Notes under the pieces: model-generated
Database searches by the model: none
What the model saw: the letters and a program-made list of their open reading frames with translations, nothing else
What the model was told of the DNA's origin: nothing
NCBI GenBank assembly: GCA_044226525.1
Contig: JBGAGV010000014.1
Coordinates: forward strand, 136,255-200,254
Source of the DNA: VFJQ01 sp044226525
GTDB taxonomy: Bacteria > Verrucomicrobiota > Verrucomicrobiia > Chthoniobacterales > Chthoniobacteraceae
DNA length: 64,000 bases
Direction: 5' to 3'
Translations under genes and position numbers: made by a program
Shown here: positions 1 to 9,487 of the stretch, piece by piece
Position numbering within the stretch: the first letter of the stretch is position 1
Layout: every line of letters begins with the position of its first letter

Positions 1-1214
1 GCCTGATTTTGCGCGAGGTGTTTCTTGAGCAGCGCGAGATTGGTGTTCAGCCGCGTGAGATGTTCCATCGCCTGGATGTTTTGCAGGTAGGCTTCGACGC
101 TGGCGCGATTGGCGGTGTCGAGTTTTGGCAACGCTTCCCGACCGAGGGCGCGGTCGTGGAGGTAACTCTGTGCGTAGTGTGAGGGGAAGTCGGGCCAGAG
201 TTTTTGTTCGATCAGCAGCGGGAGGAAGGTCTTGAAGTTGATGTTCGTCGGCTTGAGCGCGCCGAGCAGTTTTTTCTGTTCCGCTTCGATGGCGGCGATG
301 CGGCGTTCGAGATCGGCGCCGCGCGGAAGGGCAATGACCTCGCGGCTGATCCGAAGTTCGCCGTTCGCCTTCGTGCCGATGTCGCGCACGCCCCGCATCG
401 CGGACAGGCCGAGTTGATTGCCGAGCGGTTCTGCATCGGCGGGGCGATTGATCTCCTTGTAGCGCACCGGATTCAAATCGCCGCCGCAGCCTTGCACGAA
501 GAAGGCGAGCGCGCCGGAGCCGAGGCTTTCCTCGATTACCTTCGACGCGAACCCGGGATAGTCGGCGGTGTTGCCAGCTTCGGGCGCGCCCATGATCGGG
601 TGGCAGGCGAAGTTGTAGAGCACGGCGAGCGGCTGGCCGTCGAGGCGGTCGAGGCGGAGCAGACCGATCTGGGGATCGATCGGTCCCACGCTGGCGATAT
701 CTTCATCGCGCGGCATGGAATAGGCGCGCCGCATATCGACCTCGCTGCCGTCCTTCATCTTGATCCGGCGATTTTCGCTGATGCGATCTTCCCGTCCCGC
801 GCCCGCGCCGACTTTCACCGGCGTGAGTTGTTTCCACGCGTCGCGCACGGCCTGCACCGTGAGTTGCGCCACATCGGCCCGCACGATGCCGTGACAATGG
901 CTGGCATTGATCAGGATGCTTGCCGCCGGAATGCCCGGATCCTTCTCCAACTCCGCGCGCACTTCCCCGAGAAAGCCATTCCCGATGCGCCCGATCTCGC
1001 CAATCGCCACGGCGTCGATGGTGATCAGCACCGCTTTGGTTTCGCCATTTTGCAGGACGAGCGCCTTGGCAAACAGCGGGTCGTTGACCGGTCCGGCAGT
1101 CCGGTCGGTGATCTCGACTTTCGCTACGCCCGCGCGCAACTCGGCGGCGGAAACCACGGGCGCGAAAGCGAGAAGAGCGGTGGCGAGGGAAGCGAGGGCG
1201 CGCAGCGGTTTCAC
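1..1214 (-). CDS. Neutral/alkaline ceramidase-like secreted protein (partial, runs off left edge)
   Basis: The reading frame opens with GTG at 1214 and stays open to the window edge, giving about 404 residues of an incomplete protein. The N-terminus is a signal peptide (MKPLRALASLATALLAFAP). It is followed by AELRAGVAKVEIT, an opening common in secreted 'neutral/alkaline non-lysosomal ceramidase, N-terminal' proteins of Planctomycetes and Verrucomicrobia. Further in are NASHCHG (near residue 82), NFACHP and FFVQGCGGDLNPV, the metal-site-like His and Gly-rich motifs of that family. The start overlaps the stop of the upstream DUF1501 gene (GTGA), so it is the last visible gene of a five-gene operon. 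Ceramide hydrolysis is only a family label; these bacterial homologues are uncharacterised. The C-terminus lies outside the window. Confidence 0.8.
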   Translation of the reverse strand, partial: MKPLRALASLATALLAFAPVVSAAELRAGVAKVEITDRTAGPVNDPLFAKALVLQNGETKAVLITIDAVAIGEIGRIGNGFLGEVRAELEKDPGIPAASILINASHCHGIVRADVAQLTVQAVRDAWKQLTPVKVGAGAGREDRISENRRIKMKDGSEVDMRRAYSMPRDEDIASVGPIDPQIGLLRLDRLDGQPLAVLYNFACHPIMGAPEAGNTADYPGFASKVIEESLGSGALAFFVQGCGGDLNPVRYKEINRPADAEPLGNQLGLSAMRGVRDIGTKANGELRISREVIALPRGADLERRIAAIEAEQKKLLGALKPTNINFKTFLPLLIEQKLWPDFPSHYAQSYLHDRALGREALPKLDTANRASVEAYLQNIQAMEHLTRLNTNLALLKKHLAQNQ

Positions 1215-2644
1215 GCCGTTTTACCCATCAGTTCCGGAATGGCGCGGCCGCTATCGACAATGTGGACCGGGCGACCGTTGAGGTCGTTGATGGTGACCTT
1301 GGTGTAATCGATACCGAGGTGGTGATAGACCGTCGCGAGGAAATCGCTCGCGTTGCACGGGCGCTCGACCACGTCTTCGCCGCGCTTGTCGCTGGCGCCG
1401 ATGACGCCGCCGGTTTGGATGCCACCGCCAGCCCAGATATTCGTGAAGGCGCGCGGCCAGTGATCACGGCCGGGTTGCAAGGTGCCGGCCGGGCCGCTCG
1501 CATCGCCCGCGCCAGTGCTGCGATCGAAACTAATCTTTGGCGTGCGGCCAAATTCCCCGGTCACGACGACGAGCACCTTCTTGTCGAGGCCGCGAGCGTA
1601 AACATCTTCGATGAGTGCGGATACGGCGCGGTCGTAAGTCGGCATGCGGAAACGCAGCGCCTCGAACTGGTGCTGGTTGACGGCGTGGTCGTCCCAGTTG
1701 TTGACGCGTCCGCAGAGCGGACCGCTCAGGCTGCTGGTCACGATTTCGACGCCGGCTTCGACGAGCCGGCGGGCGAGCAGGAGCTGCTGGCCCCAGCGGT
1801 TGCGGCCATAGCGGTCGCGTGTGGCGGCGTCTTCCTTGTCGAGATCGAAGGCATCGCGCGTCTGCGGATTGGTGAGCAAGGTCATGGCCTGCGCTTCAAA
1901 TTCATCGAGCGCGCCGAGTTCGCCTTCACGATCAAATTTGCGCTCCAGCGTGTCGAGGCTCTTGCGAAGCGCGACGCGATCGTTCAGCCGCCGCGATTCG
2001 GACGTGTCGGACACGCCGATGTTCGGCACTTGGAAGTTCGGCCGGTTTGGATCGTCGCTGACCGAGAATGGCGCGTAGGCGTCGCCGAGATAAGCGGGGC
2101 TGGAGTATTCCGGCGAAGCGGGCGGCACGCCGATGTAATTGGGCAGGGGATTGGCACGCTTGCCTTCTTTCGAGCGAAGATAATGCGCGACCGACATCCA
2201 GTCGGGCAGGCGCGGCTTGGGCTTGTCGCGCGTATCGGAATCGCCGGAGAACATTTGCATCGTGCCCGCCGGATGCCCGCCCGCGGACTGGTGCATCGAA
2301 CGCAGCACGGTGAACTTGTCTGCGATGGCGGCATTCATGGGCAGCAGTTCGGTGAACCGCGTGCCGGGGATCTTCGTGCTGATCGTCTTGAACGGCCCGC
2401 AATATTCGCTGCCGCTGTCCGGCTTCGGATCGTAGGTATCGACGTGCGACATGCCGCCGGGCAGCCACACCATGATGATCGATTTGCGTTCGCTCAGCGG
2501 CTTGAGCGCATTTTCCGCGCGCAGCCGCAGCAGTCCCGGCCAGCTCAGCGTCGCCATGCCGGCGAGTCCGATCTGCATGAAGCCGCGGCGCGAGAGCGGG
2601 CCCGCGCAGCGGAAGGATGAGGAGGGAGTGATGAGGTCGGACAT
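1211..2644 (-). CDS. DUF1501 family secreted protein
   Basis: A 477-aa protein with a Tat-like N-terminus: SRRGFMQIG at residues 18-26, then a short hydrophobic stretch. The body shows DUF1501 landmarks: IMVWLPGGMSHVDTYDPKP, the GGHPAGT loop, and TGEFGRTPKI followed by GRDHWPRAFTNIWAGGGI near the C-terminus. DUF1501 proteins belong to the alkaline-phosphatase/sulfatase superfamily fold and are usually encoded next to DUF1549/DUF1553 cytochrome-like proteins, as here. Their substrate is unknown. It lies 10 bp downstream of the cytochrome/WD40 gene and overlaps the ceramidase-like gene by 4 bp, so co-translation is likely. Export as a folded protein is inferred from the twin arginine. Confidence 0.93.
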   Translation of the reverse strand: MSDLITPSSSFRCAGPLSRRGFMQIGLAGMATLSWPGLLRLRAENALKPLSERKSIIMVWLPGGMSHVDTYDPKPDSGSEYCGPFKTISTKIPGTRFTELLPMNAAIADKFTVLRSMHQSAGGHPAGTMQMFSGDSDTRDKPKPRLPDWMSVAHYLRSKEGKRANPLPNYIGVPPASPEYSSPAYLGDAYAPFSVSDDPNRPNFQVPNIGVSDTSESRRLNDRVALRKSLDTLERKFDREGELGALDEFEAQAMTLLTNPQTRDAFDLDKEDAATRDRYGRNRWGQQLLLARRLVEAGVEIVTSSLSGPLCGRVNNWDDHAVNQHQFEALRFRMPTYDRAVSALIEDVYARGLDKKVLVVVTGEFGRTPKISFDRSTGAGDASGPAGTLQPGRDHWPRAFTNIWAGGGIQTGGVIGASDKRGEDVVERPCNASDFLATVYHHLGIDYTKVTINDLNGRPVHIVDSGRAIPELMGKTA

Positions 2645-2654
2645 AAGATTGGAG

Positions 2655-4949
2655 TTATTTGGTGCCGAAGACGGCGAGTTCTTTGCCGGCGCCGTCCCAC
2701 ACGCGGAGCTGGCTGTCTTCGCCGCCGCCGATGATGGTATTGCCAGAGGGTGTGCTGGCGGCGGCCTGGACGTAGTCGGGCAGCTTGGTAATGGCGCGCA
2801 CTTCGGCGCCGTCGTCGGTGACGATGCGCACGCGGTTGTCGCCCGAGGAAGTGACGATTTGGGCGGTAGCGCCGATGAATTCGAGCGACGTCACTTCCTT
2901 CGTCCAGCCTTCGATCTTTTTCTTTCGCTCGCCGATGATCATGTCCCACGTGTTCACCACGCCATCCGCGCCCGCGGTGGCCAGCACGCGGCCATCGGCA
3001 CGAAAGGCGATGCCGGTGACGTGATGGGTGTGGCCCTCGAAGAGGTTGGTTTGTTTGGCCGAGGCGATGTCGGTCACGCGCACGATTTTGTCCGCGGCAC
3101 CGGAAGCAAGCCGCTTGCCGTCGGGGGAGAAGTCGAGGCAGAGCACGGAGTCCGAGTGGCGCTCCTTCCACGTCTGTGTGGCTTTTCCGCTGGCGACGTC
3201 GAAAAGAATGATGTCGCCGGAGCGCGAGAGTTCGCCGCCGGCGGTGGCGAGGGTTTTGCCATCGGGGCTGAAGCAGACGGCGTTCACGCGATCCGCGAAA
3301 AGCCTGCCATCTTTCGCGCCGCCGAGCGTGCGTTCCAGCACCCAGCGCGGCGTCGCGCCGGTGGAGACGCTGAATGATTTCGACGCCACGAACGAACCGT
3401 CCGGCGCGGTGCCGAGGGTCGTGGTGGCGGCGTTGCTCGCGGCGGCCTGCTCGATCGGCGTGCCGGAAGCAACCGCCCACACCACGAGCGCATTGTCTTC
3501 GAAGACCGCTGCGACGCGCTGAGCGTCGGGCGAAAAGGAAACCGCCAGCGGTTTGGTGGTGGTTTTCGTAAGCGATTGTTTGAGCGCGGCGAGGTCGGCG
3601 GTGGCCTGGTCCTGGTCCTTCTTCGCCCGGTCGATCGCGGCATTGGCGGCGGCGATGGCTTTCGCGTTCTGATCTTTCGACGCGGTGATGCGTTTCACAT
3701 CCGCGTCGGCATCCTGCACGTTGCTCTCGGCGGCGGAGACCGCGGCGAGAGCGGAACGCTCCGTCATCGTCGCGGTGATCAATTTGTCCTGCGCGTCCTT
3801 GAGTTGCTTCTCCAGCGCGGCGTCGGGTTTGCCATCGGGGGCTTTCGCGACCTGCGCCTGCACGGCATCGAGCGCTTTTTGCGCGGCGGTCTTCGCGTCG
3901 GTGGTCGCCGGCACGGCTTTCTGTTTTTCCGGGAGCACCTTTTTCATCGCGGCGATGGCGTCGTTGGCCTTCTTCAGCAATTCATCGAGGGCTTTATTCT
4001 GCGCTTCGATGCGGGCGATTTCCGCTTTCTGAAAAGCCTGCTCGACGGTCTGCGCCGCGACGATCCAGTCGAGTTCCGCCGCCTTCTTCGTCGTGGTCAC
4101 ATTGCCGCGCATTTCGGCGATTTGCTTGAGCGAAGCGGCGTCCCACACCCGCACCGAACCATCGGCGCAACCGGTCGCGACCAGTTTGCCGTCGGCAGAC
4201 AGCGCGCTGCCGGTGAAGGTGAGCTTCGAGGCGGTCGCGAGTTTCTTCTGCAATTCCTCGCTCGCCGGCGTGGCGACTGTTTTTGCGGTCGAAGCGGGTG
4301 CCGCATTTTCGAGGCGCCAGATTTTCACTTCGCGATAACTGCCGCTGGCGAGGCGCGTGCCGTCGGGGCTGAAGGCGAGCGATTGCACCAGCGCACGATG
4401 CGCGGTGCCGGGCCTCTCGGCGGGATCGGCGATCTGGCCGGTGAGTTGCCGCGTGGCGAGGTCGTAAACGAAAATCTGGTTGGCCCGTCCACACACGGCG
4501 AACCGTCCGTCTTTCGTCAGGGCGACGCTGTAGATCGGATCGACGCCCGGGGCGAGCGGTTGCCAGACGACGGTGTGTTCCTGCTGCACGGAGGATTTCG
4601 CGCCTTGGTCGATCCACAGCCGGAAGGTGGCAATCTCCATCGCGGTGAGATTGCGCGCGCCGGATTTGTTGTCCGGCGGCGGCATCTCCATGTCCTTGAG
4701 ATGTTTCGAAGCCGCCACGACGAGACTTTCTTCGCCTTTGCCCGGGACAATCGCCGGGCCGGATTCGCCGCCTTTGATCATCAACTCCGGCGTCTCCATG
4801 TTCAGCCCGGCCTTCGTCGTGGTCTTGTTGTGACACGAGATGCAGTTCGACTTCAGAAACGGATAAACGTCGCGATAGAAATCGAGATCGGCCGCGCTGG
4901 CGAAGGGCGCGGCGGCAAGCAGGGCGGCGACGGAGAGCGCGTTTTTCAT
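2655..4949 (-). CDS. Planctomycete-type cytochrome c / WD40 repeat protein with inserted coiled coil
   Basis: 764 aa. A signal peptide (to about residue 20) leads into a planctomycete-type cytochrome c domain with one heme motif, CISCH at residues 36-40, and a downstream EMPPP motif supplying the likely Met ligand. WD40-like blades follow (for example SLAFSPDGTRLASGS, VCFSPDGKTLATAGG, LDFSPDGKRLASGAADK, IAFRADGRVLATAG). Between blades, roughly residues 290-465, is a long Ala/Lys/Glu/Asp-rich predicted coiled coil. This architecture is typical of secreted Planctomycetes/Verrucomicrobia proteins of unknown function. The start ATG overlaps the stop of the upstream PPC gene by 4 bp (ATGA). A role in extracellular or periplasmic electron transfer or scaffolding is inference. 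Confidence 0.92.
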   Translation of the reverse strand: MKNALSVAALLAAAPFASAADLDFYRDVYPFLKSNCISCHNKTTTKAGLNMETPELMIKGGESGPAIVPGKGEESLVVAASKHLKDMEMPPPDNKSGARNLTAMEIATFRLWIDQGAKSSVQQEHTVVWQPLAPGVDPIYSVALTKDGRFAVCGRANQIFVYDLATRQLTGQIADPAERPGTAHRALVQSLAFSPDGTRLASGSYREVKIWRLENAAPASTAKTVATPASEELQKKLATASKLTFTGSALSADGKLVATGCADGSVRVWDAASLKQIAEMRGNVTTTKKAAELDWIVAAQTVEQAFQKAEIARIEAQNKALDELLKKANDAIAAMKKVLPEKQKAVPATTDAKTAAQKALDAVQAQVAKAPDGKPDAALEKQLKDAQDKLITATMTERSALAAVSAAESNVQDADADVKRITASKDQNAKAIAAANAAIDRAKKDQDQATADLAALKQSLTKTTTKPLAVSFSPDAQRVAAVFEDNALVVWAVASGTPIEQAAASNAATTTLGTAPDGSFVASKSFSVSTGATPRWVLERTLGGAKDGRLFADRVNAVCFSPDGKTLATAGGELSRSGDIILFDVASGKATQTWKERHSDSVLCLDFSPDGKRLASGAADKIVRVTDIASAKQTNLFEGHTHHVTGIAFRADGRVLATAGADGVVNTWDMIIGERKKKIEGWTKEVTSLEFIGATAQIVTSSGDNRVRIVTDDGAEVRAITKLPDYVQAAASTPSGNTIIGGGEDSQLRVWDGAGKELAVFGTK

Positions 4950-7105
4950 TTCGCAGCGGTGGCAGTGCTGGCGGCCTTCACGGAAAGGCGGATGGGTTGC
5001 GAGACGATGATTTCGACTGTGTCGGTGGGGGCGGCGGCGGCGGTGACGGCTTTCATCCGCTGGGTTGCACTGGTCATGGTCGCCGTGGCCTGCTTTTGTT
5101 TTTCGGCGTCGAGCTTCTTCGCCTCAGCGAGTTCCTGCTCAGCCTTCTTCAACGCGGCTTCGGCGACGGGCACCGCGCCGGGATTGTAGCGATATTTGCT
5201 CACCGCGCTGCCGTAGAGCGCGAGGGTGTAATCGCCCGGCGGTGTCTTCAGCGCAGCGAGGTCGATGACGGCTTCAGCCGTCTCGGCTTTAGTGGGAATG
5301 TCGAGTTCCTTCAGCGTGGTGAAGCCATCGCCATAAGCCTTGAGCTTGATCGAGGCTCCGGTGAATTCATTTCGCCATGTGAGCTTGAGCGGCACTTTCA
5401 GCGTCTCGCCGGCCTTGGCTTCGAAGACCCGGTTTTCGCCCACCGCGATGGTGAGCGGAGCCTGCTCGGAGTCGGTCACGGACACCGGAATGTCCGCCAT
5501 GAGACGCGTGGCGGGGATTTCGCCATGCGCGTCTTTCACCGGCCATTCAGTGCTGGCGATGCGGCCCTCGCGCGTTACTTCCTTGCCACCGATGGCGGCG
5601 CGACCGACGAGCTTTGCCACGGCAAAACCGGGCTTCGCGTCGCTCGCGGCGGTGAGCACGAGATGACCATAAGGTTTGCCTTTCGCGATACGCAGACCGG
5701 TCGCGGTCACGCCGGGCGGCAGATTTTCCATCGCGATGTCGATATTGCCGTCAAATCCATCGCGTCGCACGACCACGACTTCGAAAACGCGCGAGTCGCC
5801 CACGCGCAACGCCATCGGTTTGGAAAGCGCGGCGCGGTCTCCATTGCGGAGCGTGAAATGCACCGCCCACGCGGCCAGGGAAAAATCCGGCGCGGCCTGG
5901 CGCACGATGAGGCGATAGAGGTTGCTGGCATCGCTGCGCGTGCCGCCGAAGAGATCGCGCACTTGCAGGCGATAGGTGCCGTCTTCCTTCACGTCGAACT
6001 TGCCATTCACATCGGGCGAGCCGGCATCGTAGACGGGTCCGTCGTAAGAATAGCCATTGCTCGAAACCTTCATCGGCGGAGCGATGTCGTAGAGTTCCGC
6101 CACGTCCGTGAGCGTCTCGGTGTCACCGGTCTTTTTGACCTGCTGCACGAGCACGAAAGGATCGGTGTTCAGCCCGAGCCGTTCGCTCGCGACTTCGATC
6201 CACCACGTCTCGCCCTTCTTGGCGGTGAACTCGAACGTGTCCACATCCGCGGCCGGATAGAAGCTGCCCGCGATGTCACAGGGCAGGGTGATCTTCTGGG
6301 CTTCGGTCGGTTTGTTGTTCGGCTCTTTCTCGCTGTCTTTTGCCGTCGCCGCGAGGCCGACCGGCGGCCACGACATCGCGCTCACGGTCTGCGTTTGCGG
6401 CAGACGTTGAATTGGCGCGCCTGCGGCAGCGTCCTGCAACGCCAGGCGATAGAAATGGCGCTCGCCGCCTTGGAAGGTGAGGTCGCTCACCTTGATGAGA
6501 TAAGTGCCGTCGGCGGGCGGCGTGAAGTCGAGCAGGCCGCTCGTGCGATTCACGAGCAGATCGCGGCCCCGCGCGTCGGCGATGATCAGCACGGGCGTGA
6601 GCCGCGAATCGATCCCGGTCGCGGCGCACTCCACCACGACGCGTTTTCCTCTCGTGCCGGTGAAGGAGTAGAAGTCCACCGCGCGTTTGGTCATGGTGGC
6701 GTTGCAGAGCGAGTTGGCGGCCAGCGCGAGCGCGGTTTCGGCGGTGTTGTTCGGCTTCGTGCGGGTGATTTCCGGGAGCTTGCCCACGGAAAAGGCGCGC
6801 GCCGACGACACACCCAGGCGCGACATCACGCGTGCATCATAGACTCCCGCCGGCGCGTCCGCTGCGATGCTCACGGTGAATTTGTTCTCCACGCCCGCCA
6901 CCGGCTTTGCCGTGATCTTCGGCGAAGAAAACGTCAGCTTGCTCACGTCCTCCAGATTTTCGCCGGTGATGGTCACATCCACATTCGTGCCGGCCTGACC
7001 GCCCAACGGGAAGACGGTGAGCAGACGTGGCAACGGCAGCGTCACTTGCTGGGCAAAACACGGCGCGCTGACGAGCGCGAGGGTGAGGAGGAAACGCGGA
7101 AGCAT
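4946..7105 (-). CDS. Pre-peptidase C-terminal (PPC) domain secreted protein
   Basis: 719 aa with a clear signal peptide (MLPRFLLTLALVSAPCFA). Near the N-terminus is an IPT/TIG-like stretch (TVFPLGGQAGTNVDVTITG). Two regions resemble pre-peptidase C-terminal domains: VDFYSFTGTRGKRVVVEC with DGTYLIKVSDL, and DVDTFEFTAKKGETWWIEV with DGTYRLQVRDL. An Ala/Lys/Glu-rich helix near residues 650-690 precedes the C-terminus. It sits directly between the DUF1553 gene (1-bp gap) and the cytochrome/WD40 gene (4-bp overlap). PPC domains are beta-sandwiches found in secreted enzymes and adhesins; no catalytic motif is visible, so an accessory or binding role in this secreted complex is the most that can be inferred. 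Confidence 0.9.
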   Translation of the reverse strand: MLPRFLLTLALVSAPCFAQQVTLPLPRLLTVFPLGGQAGTNVDVTITGENLEDVSKLTFSSPKITAKPVAGVENKFTVSIAADAPAGVYDARVMSRLGVSSARAFSVGKLPEITRTKPNNTAETALALAANSLCNATMTKRAVDFYSFTGTRGKRVVVECAATGIDSRLTPVLIIADARGRDLLVNRTSGLLDFTPPADGTYLIKVSDLTFQGGERHFYRLALQDAAAGAPIQRLPQTQTVSAMSWPPVGLAATAKDSEKEPNNKPTEAQKITLPCDIAGSFYPAADVDTFEFTAKKGETWWIEVASERLGLNTDPFVLVQQVKKTGDTETLTDVAELYDIAPPMKVSSNGYSYDGPVYDAGSPDVNGKFDVKEDGTYRLQVRDLFGGTRSDASNLYRLIVRQAAPDFSLAAWAVHFTLRNGDRAALSKPMALRVGDSRVFEVVVVRRDGFDGNIDIAMENLPPGVTATGLRIAKGKPYGHLVLTAASDAKPGFAVAKLVGRAAIGGKEVTREGRIASTEWPVKDAHGEIPATRLMADIPVSVTDSEQAPLTIAVGENRVFEAKAGETLKVPLKLTWRNEFTGASIKLKAYGDGFTTLKELDIPTKAETAEAVIDLAALKTPPGDYTLALYGSAVSKYRYNPGAVPVAEAALKKAEQELAEAKKLDAEKQKQATATMTSATQRMKAVTAAAAPTDTVEIIVSQPIRLSVKAASTATAAK

Positions 7106-7106
7106 G

Positions 7107-9323
7107 TCAGTGGTTATAGAGAAATTCCTTCGTGTTCAGCAGCGCCCAGAGCAGGTCTTCGTAGCCGGTGCGCTTGGAACGTTGCGGGTCGAGCGGTTTG
7201 CCGTCGGCGCCAGCGCGCGGATAAGCGACATGGGCCTCGGCGATCTTGATTTCTTCCGCCGTGGGCTGGCGGCAAAAGGCGGCGACGTAAGTATCGCGAA
7301 TACTCTGCGCATCCGGCGCGCCGGGTTTCGCGCAGGCTTCCGCGCGACCGCCAGCGACGGTGAGCTTTGCCTTGATATCCGGCGCATTCATGAGGTGCAG
7401 GCTCTGCGCGAGGCTGGCGGATTGCACGCGCTCGCACTCGCACACGCTGGTCGCTTCCGGGCGGCCGAAGACCTTCAGGAAAGGAGACGCGCGATTGTAG
7501 CTGTTGTCCGGCAGCGAAACGGCGCGGGTGCCGGGCGGCAGGTCGGCGAAGTCGCTCTTCGCGCCAGTGACCTGATCGATGCTGTCGAGCAACACCTCGG
7601 CCGTCAGGCGCTTCGGATAGTAGTGCGAATAGGCCTGGCGATCGACGGCGTTGTATTCGTTCGGCAGCGCGCTGAGCTGATACGTGTGGCTCTGCGCGAT
7701 GGTCCGCACGATCGCCTTCAGATCGTATTTACTCTCCACGAACTGCTTCGCGAGTGCGTCGAGCAGCTCCGGATTCGTCGGCGGGTTGGAATCGCGGAGA
7801 TCGTCCTCCGGCTCGACGAGGCCGCGCTTGAAGAAGTGTTTCCAATAGCGATTCACGAGCGCCTTGGCGAAGAACGGGTTCGACTTCTCGGCCATCCAAT
7901 CGACGAGCTTCAGCCGCGGATCGTCGTCGGGCGCGATGTCGAGCGGCGGTTCGCCGAGACCGGCGGGTTTCAGCATCACATGTGTTTTGCGATGCTCGGC
8001 CTGCGCGACGCCGCGCTTGTGGAAGATGAGGTCTTCGCCTGCCACCGCCGTGGGTTTGCGGCCGACCTGGCTGAAAAACGCGGCGAGCTGATAATACTCC
8101 GCCTGGCTCCACTTCTCGAAGGGATGATGATGGCACTGCGCGCACTGCATGCGCACGCCGAGGAACAGCTGCGCGACATCTTCGAGCTGCGTAGTCGGTT
8201 CCTTCACGCGCTTATACCACGCGACCGGCGGATTCGAGACGATCGTGCCGGTCGAGGCGAGAATCTGCCGCACGATCTGGTCGTAAGGCGTGTTGGCGAG
8301 CAGGTTGTCGCGCATCCACGCGTGGAAAGCGAAGTTTGCGGTGATGTCCGCATTGTCGTCGCGCTTGTTCTTCAACAGCGAAGTCCACTTGTTCGCGAAG
8401 TAGTCCGCATAGTCGGGGCTGCCGATGAGCGAGTCGATCAGGCGTTCGCGTTTGTCGGCGGTCCTATTGGCGAGGAAAGCCTCGGTTTCCGCCGAGGTGG
8501 GCAGGCGGCCCGCGATGTCGAGCGTCACGCGGCGGATGAAGGTGCCATCGTCGCAAATGGGCGAAGGGGGCACGCCGATCTGCTTGAGATTGTTGAAGAC
8601 GAAATCGTCGATGTAGTTCTTCGACGGCGGCACCTGGGTCACCGGCGCGCCGAGCGGAATCGACACGCTGCACACCGACACGAGCCCGGCATAACGCACC
8701 ATCACCGCGACGTTCCCGGGAATATCGAGCACCTTCACCAGCCCGCTCTCGGAAGTCTCCGCCATGGCCTTGTCGTTCGGTTCGTAGAGGGCGAGGCTCG
8801 TCACGTCGCGCGTCGAACCGTCGGAGAAATGAGCGGTCACTTTGAGCTGCTGCGAGGTTTTCACCTTCATCGTTTGCCGCCCCGGCTGCACGTCGATGCG
8901 CGCGACCTTCGGTTCGTCCGCGGAGGCGTAGTTCATCCCTTCCGCGATCCAGCGGACGAGCGTCTGGTAGGCGGGCGAACCCGGCTCGATCTTCTTGCCG
9001 CCCGTGTGCGGCACGATCGCCGCGCCTTTGGTGACGAGCAGGCTTTCCTCCGGCGCGGGTGGAAAGACGCGCCGCCCTTTGCCCTGCTTCACGATCGCTT
9101 CGTAATCCTCCTCCGGTTCATACCCGAGCACGGACAAGCGGAACCCGCGCTGCCCGGTGATCGCTTTCGCGTGGCAGGCGCCTGCGTTGCATCCGGCCTT
9201 CGTCAGGACCGGCTGCACGTCGTTCACAAAACTCAGCGGGCGCTCGGCGGCCGAGGCCTGCGCGAGCAGCAGGGTAGAAGCGGCGAGCGTTGGCTTCAGG
9301 GTATGGCGAAAGAAAGCGAGCAT
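7107..9323 (-). CDS. DUF1549 and DUF1553 domain secreted protein with heme-like CX4CH motif
   Basis: 738 aa from the ATG at 9323, preferred over the upstream ATG at 9443 because it begins a good signal peptide (MLAFFRHTLKPTLAASTLLL). Domain order: an N-terminal cytochrome-like segment with CNAGACH (Cys45, Cys50, His51); a bacterial Ig-like domain (HFSDGSTRDVTSLALYEPND); DUF1549 (YIDDFVFNNLKQIGVPPSP onward, including QCAQCHHHPFEKW); and DUF1553 (ALVNRYWKHFFKRGLVEPED, then SALPNEYNAVDRQAYSHYYP). This is the first gene of the five-gene operon. DUF1549/DUF1553 proteins are hallmarks of Planctomycetes and Verrucomicrobia and are often paired with DUF1501; the reaction is unknown. Confidence 0.92.
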   Translation of the reverse strand: MLAFFRHTLKPTLAASTLLLAQASAAERPLSFVNDVQPVLTKAGCNAGACHAKAITGQRGFRLSVLGYEPEEDYEAIVKQGKGRRVFPPAPEESLLVTKGAAIVPHTGGKKIEPGSPAYQTLVRWIAEGMNYASADEPKVARIDVQPGRQTMKVKTSQQLKVTAHFSDGSTRDVTSLALYEPNDKAMAETSESGLVKVLDIPGNVAVMVRYAGLVSVCSVSIPLGAPVTQVPPSKNYIDDFVFNNLKQIGVPPSPICDDGTFIRRVTLDIAGRLPTSAETEAFLANRTADKRERLIDSLIGSPDYADYFANKWTSLLKNKRDDNADITANFAFHAWMRDNLLANTPYDQIVRQILASTGTIVSNPPVAWYKRVKEPTTQLEDVAQLFLGVRMQCAQCHHHPFEKWSQAEYYQLAAFFSQVGRKPTAVAGEDLIFHKRGVAQAEHRKTHVMLKPAGLGEPPLDIAPDDDPRLKLVDWMAEKSNPFFAKALVNRYWKHFFKRGLVEPEDDLRDSNPPTNPELLDALAKQFVESKYDLKAIVRTIAQSHTYQLSALPNEYNAVDRQAYSHYYPKRLTAEVLLDSIDQVTGAKSDFADLPPGTRAVSLPDNSYNRASPFLKVFGRPEATSVCECERVQSASLAQSLHLMNAPDIKAKLTVAGGRAEACAKPGAPDAQSIRDTYVAAFCRQPTAEEIKIAEAHVAYPRAGADGKPLDPQRSKRTGYEDLLWALLNTKEFLYNH

Positions 9324-9487
9324 CTGTCTGGGTGTCGTATGCGGCGGGCCCAACTTACCGTCGAAACGGAGTTGTTTTGTTTTACAACCCCACGATTGCG
9401 CCGGTCTTTGAGGCCTCCGGCGAAAAGGTGGCATCGCCGACAAAAGCTAAGAGAACCGATCCCGGCTGCTTGTTCGCCATTACCTCC
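9324..9487. promoter_or_regulatory. Divergent intergenic region of the DUF1553 operon and the SBBP gene
   Basis: This 164-bp gap separates two divergently oriented start codons (minus-strand ATG at 9323, plus-strand ATG at 9488), so both promoters should lie here. It contains a short AT-rich stretch (gttgttttgttttaca at about 9371-9386) that stands out from the GC-rich surroundings. I could not assign a confident -35/-10 pair by eye. Confidence 0.4.
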
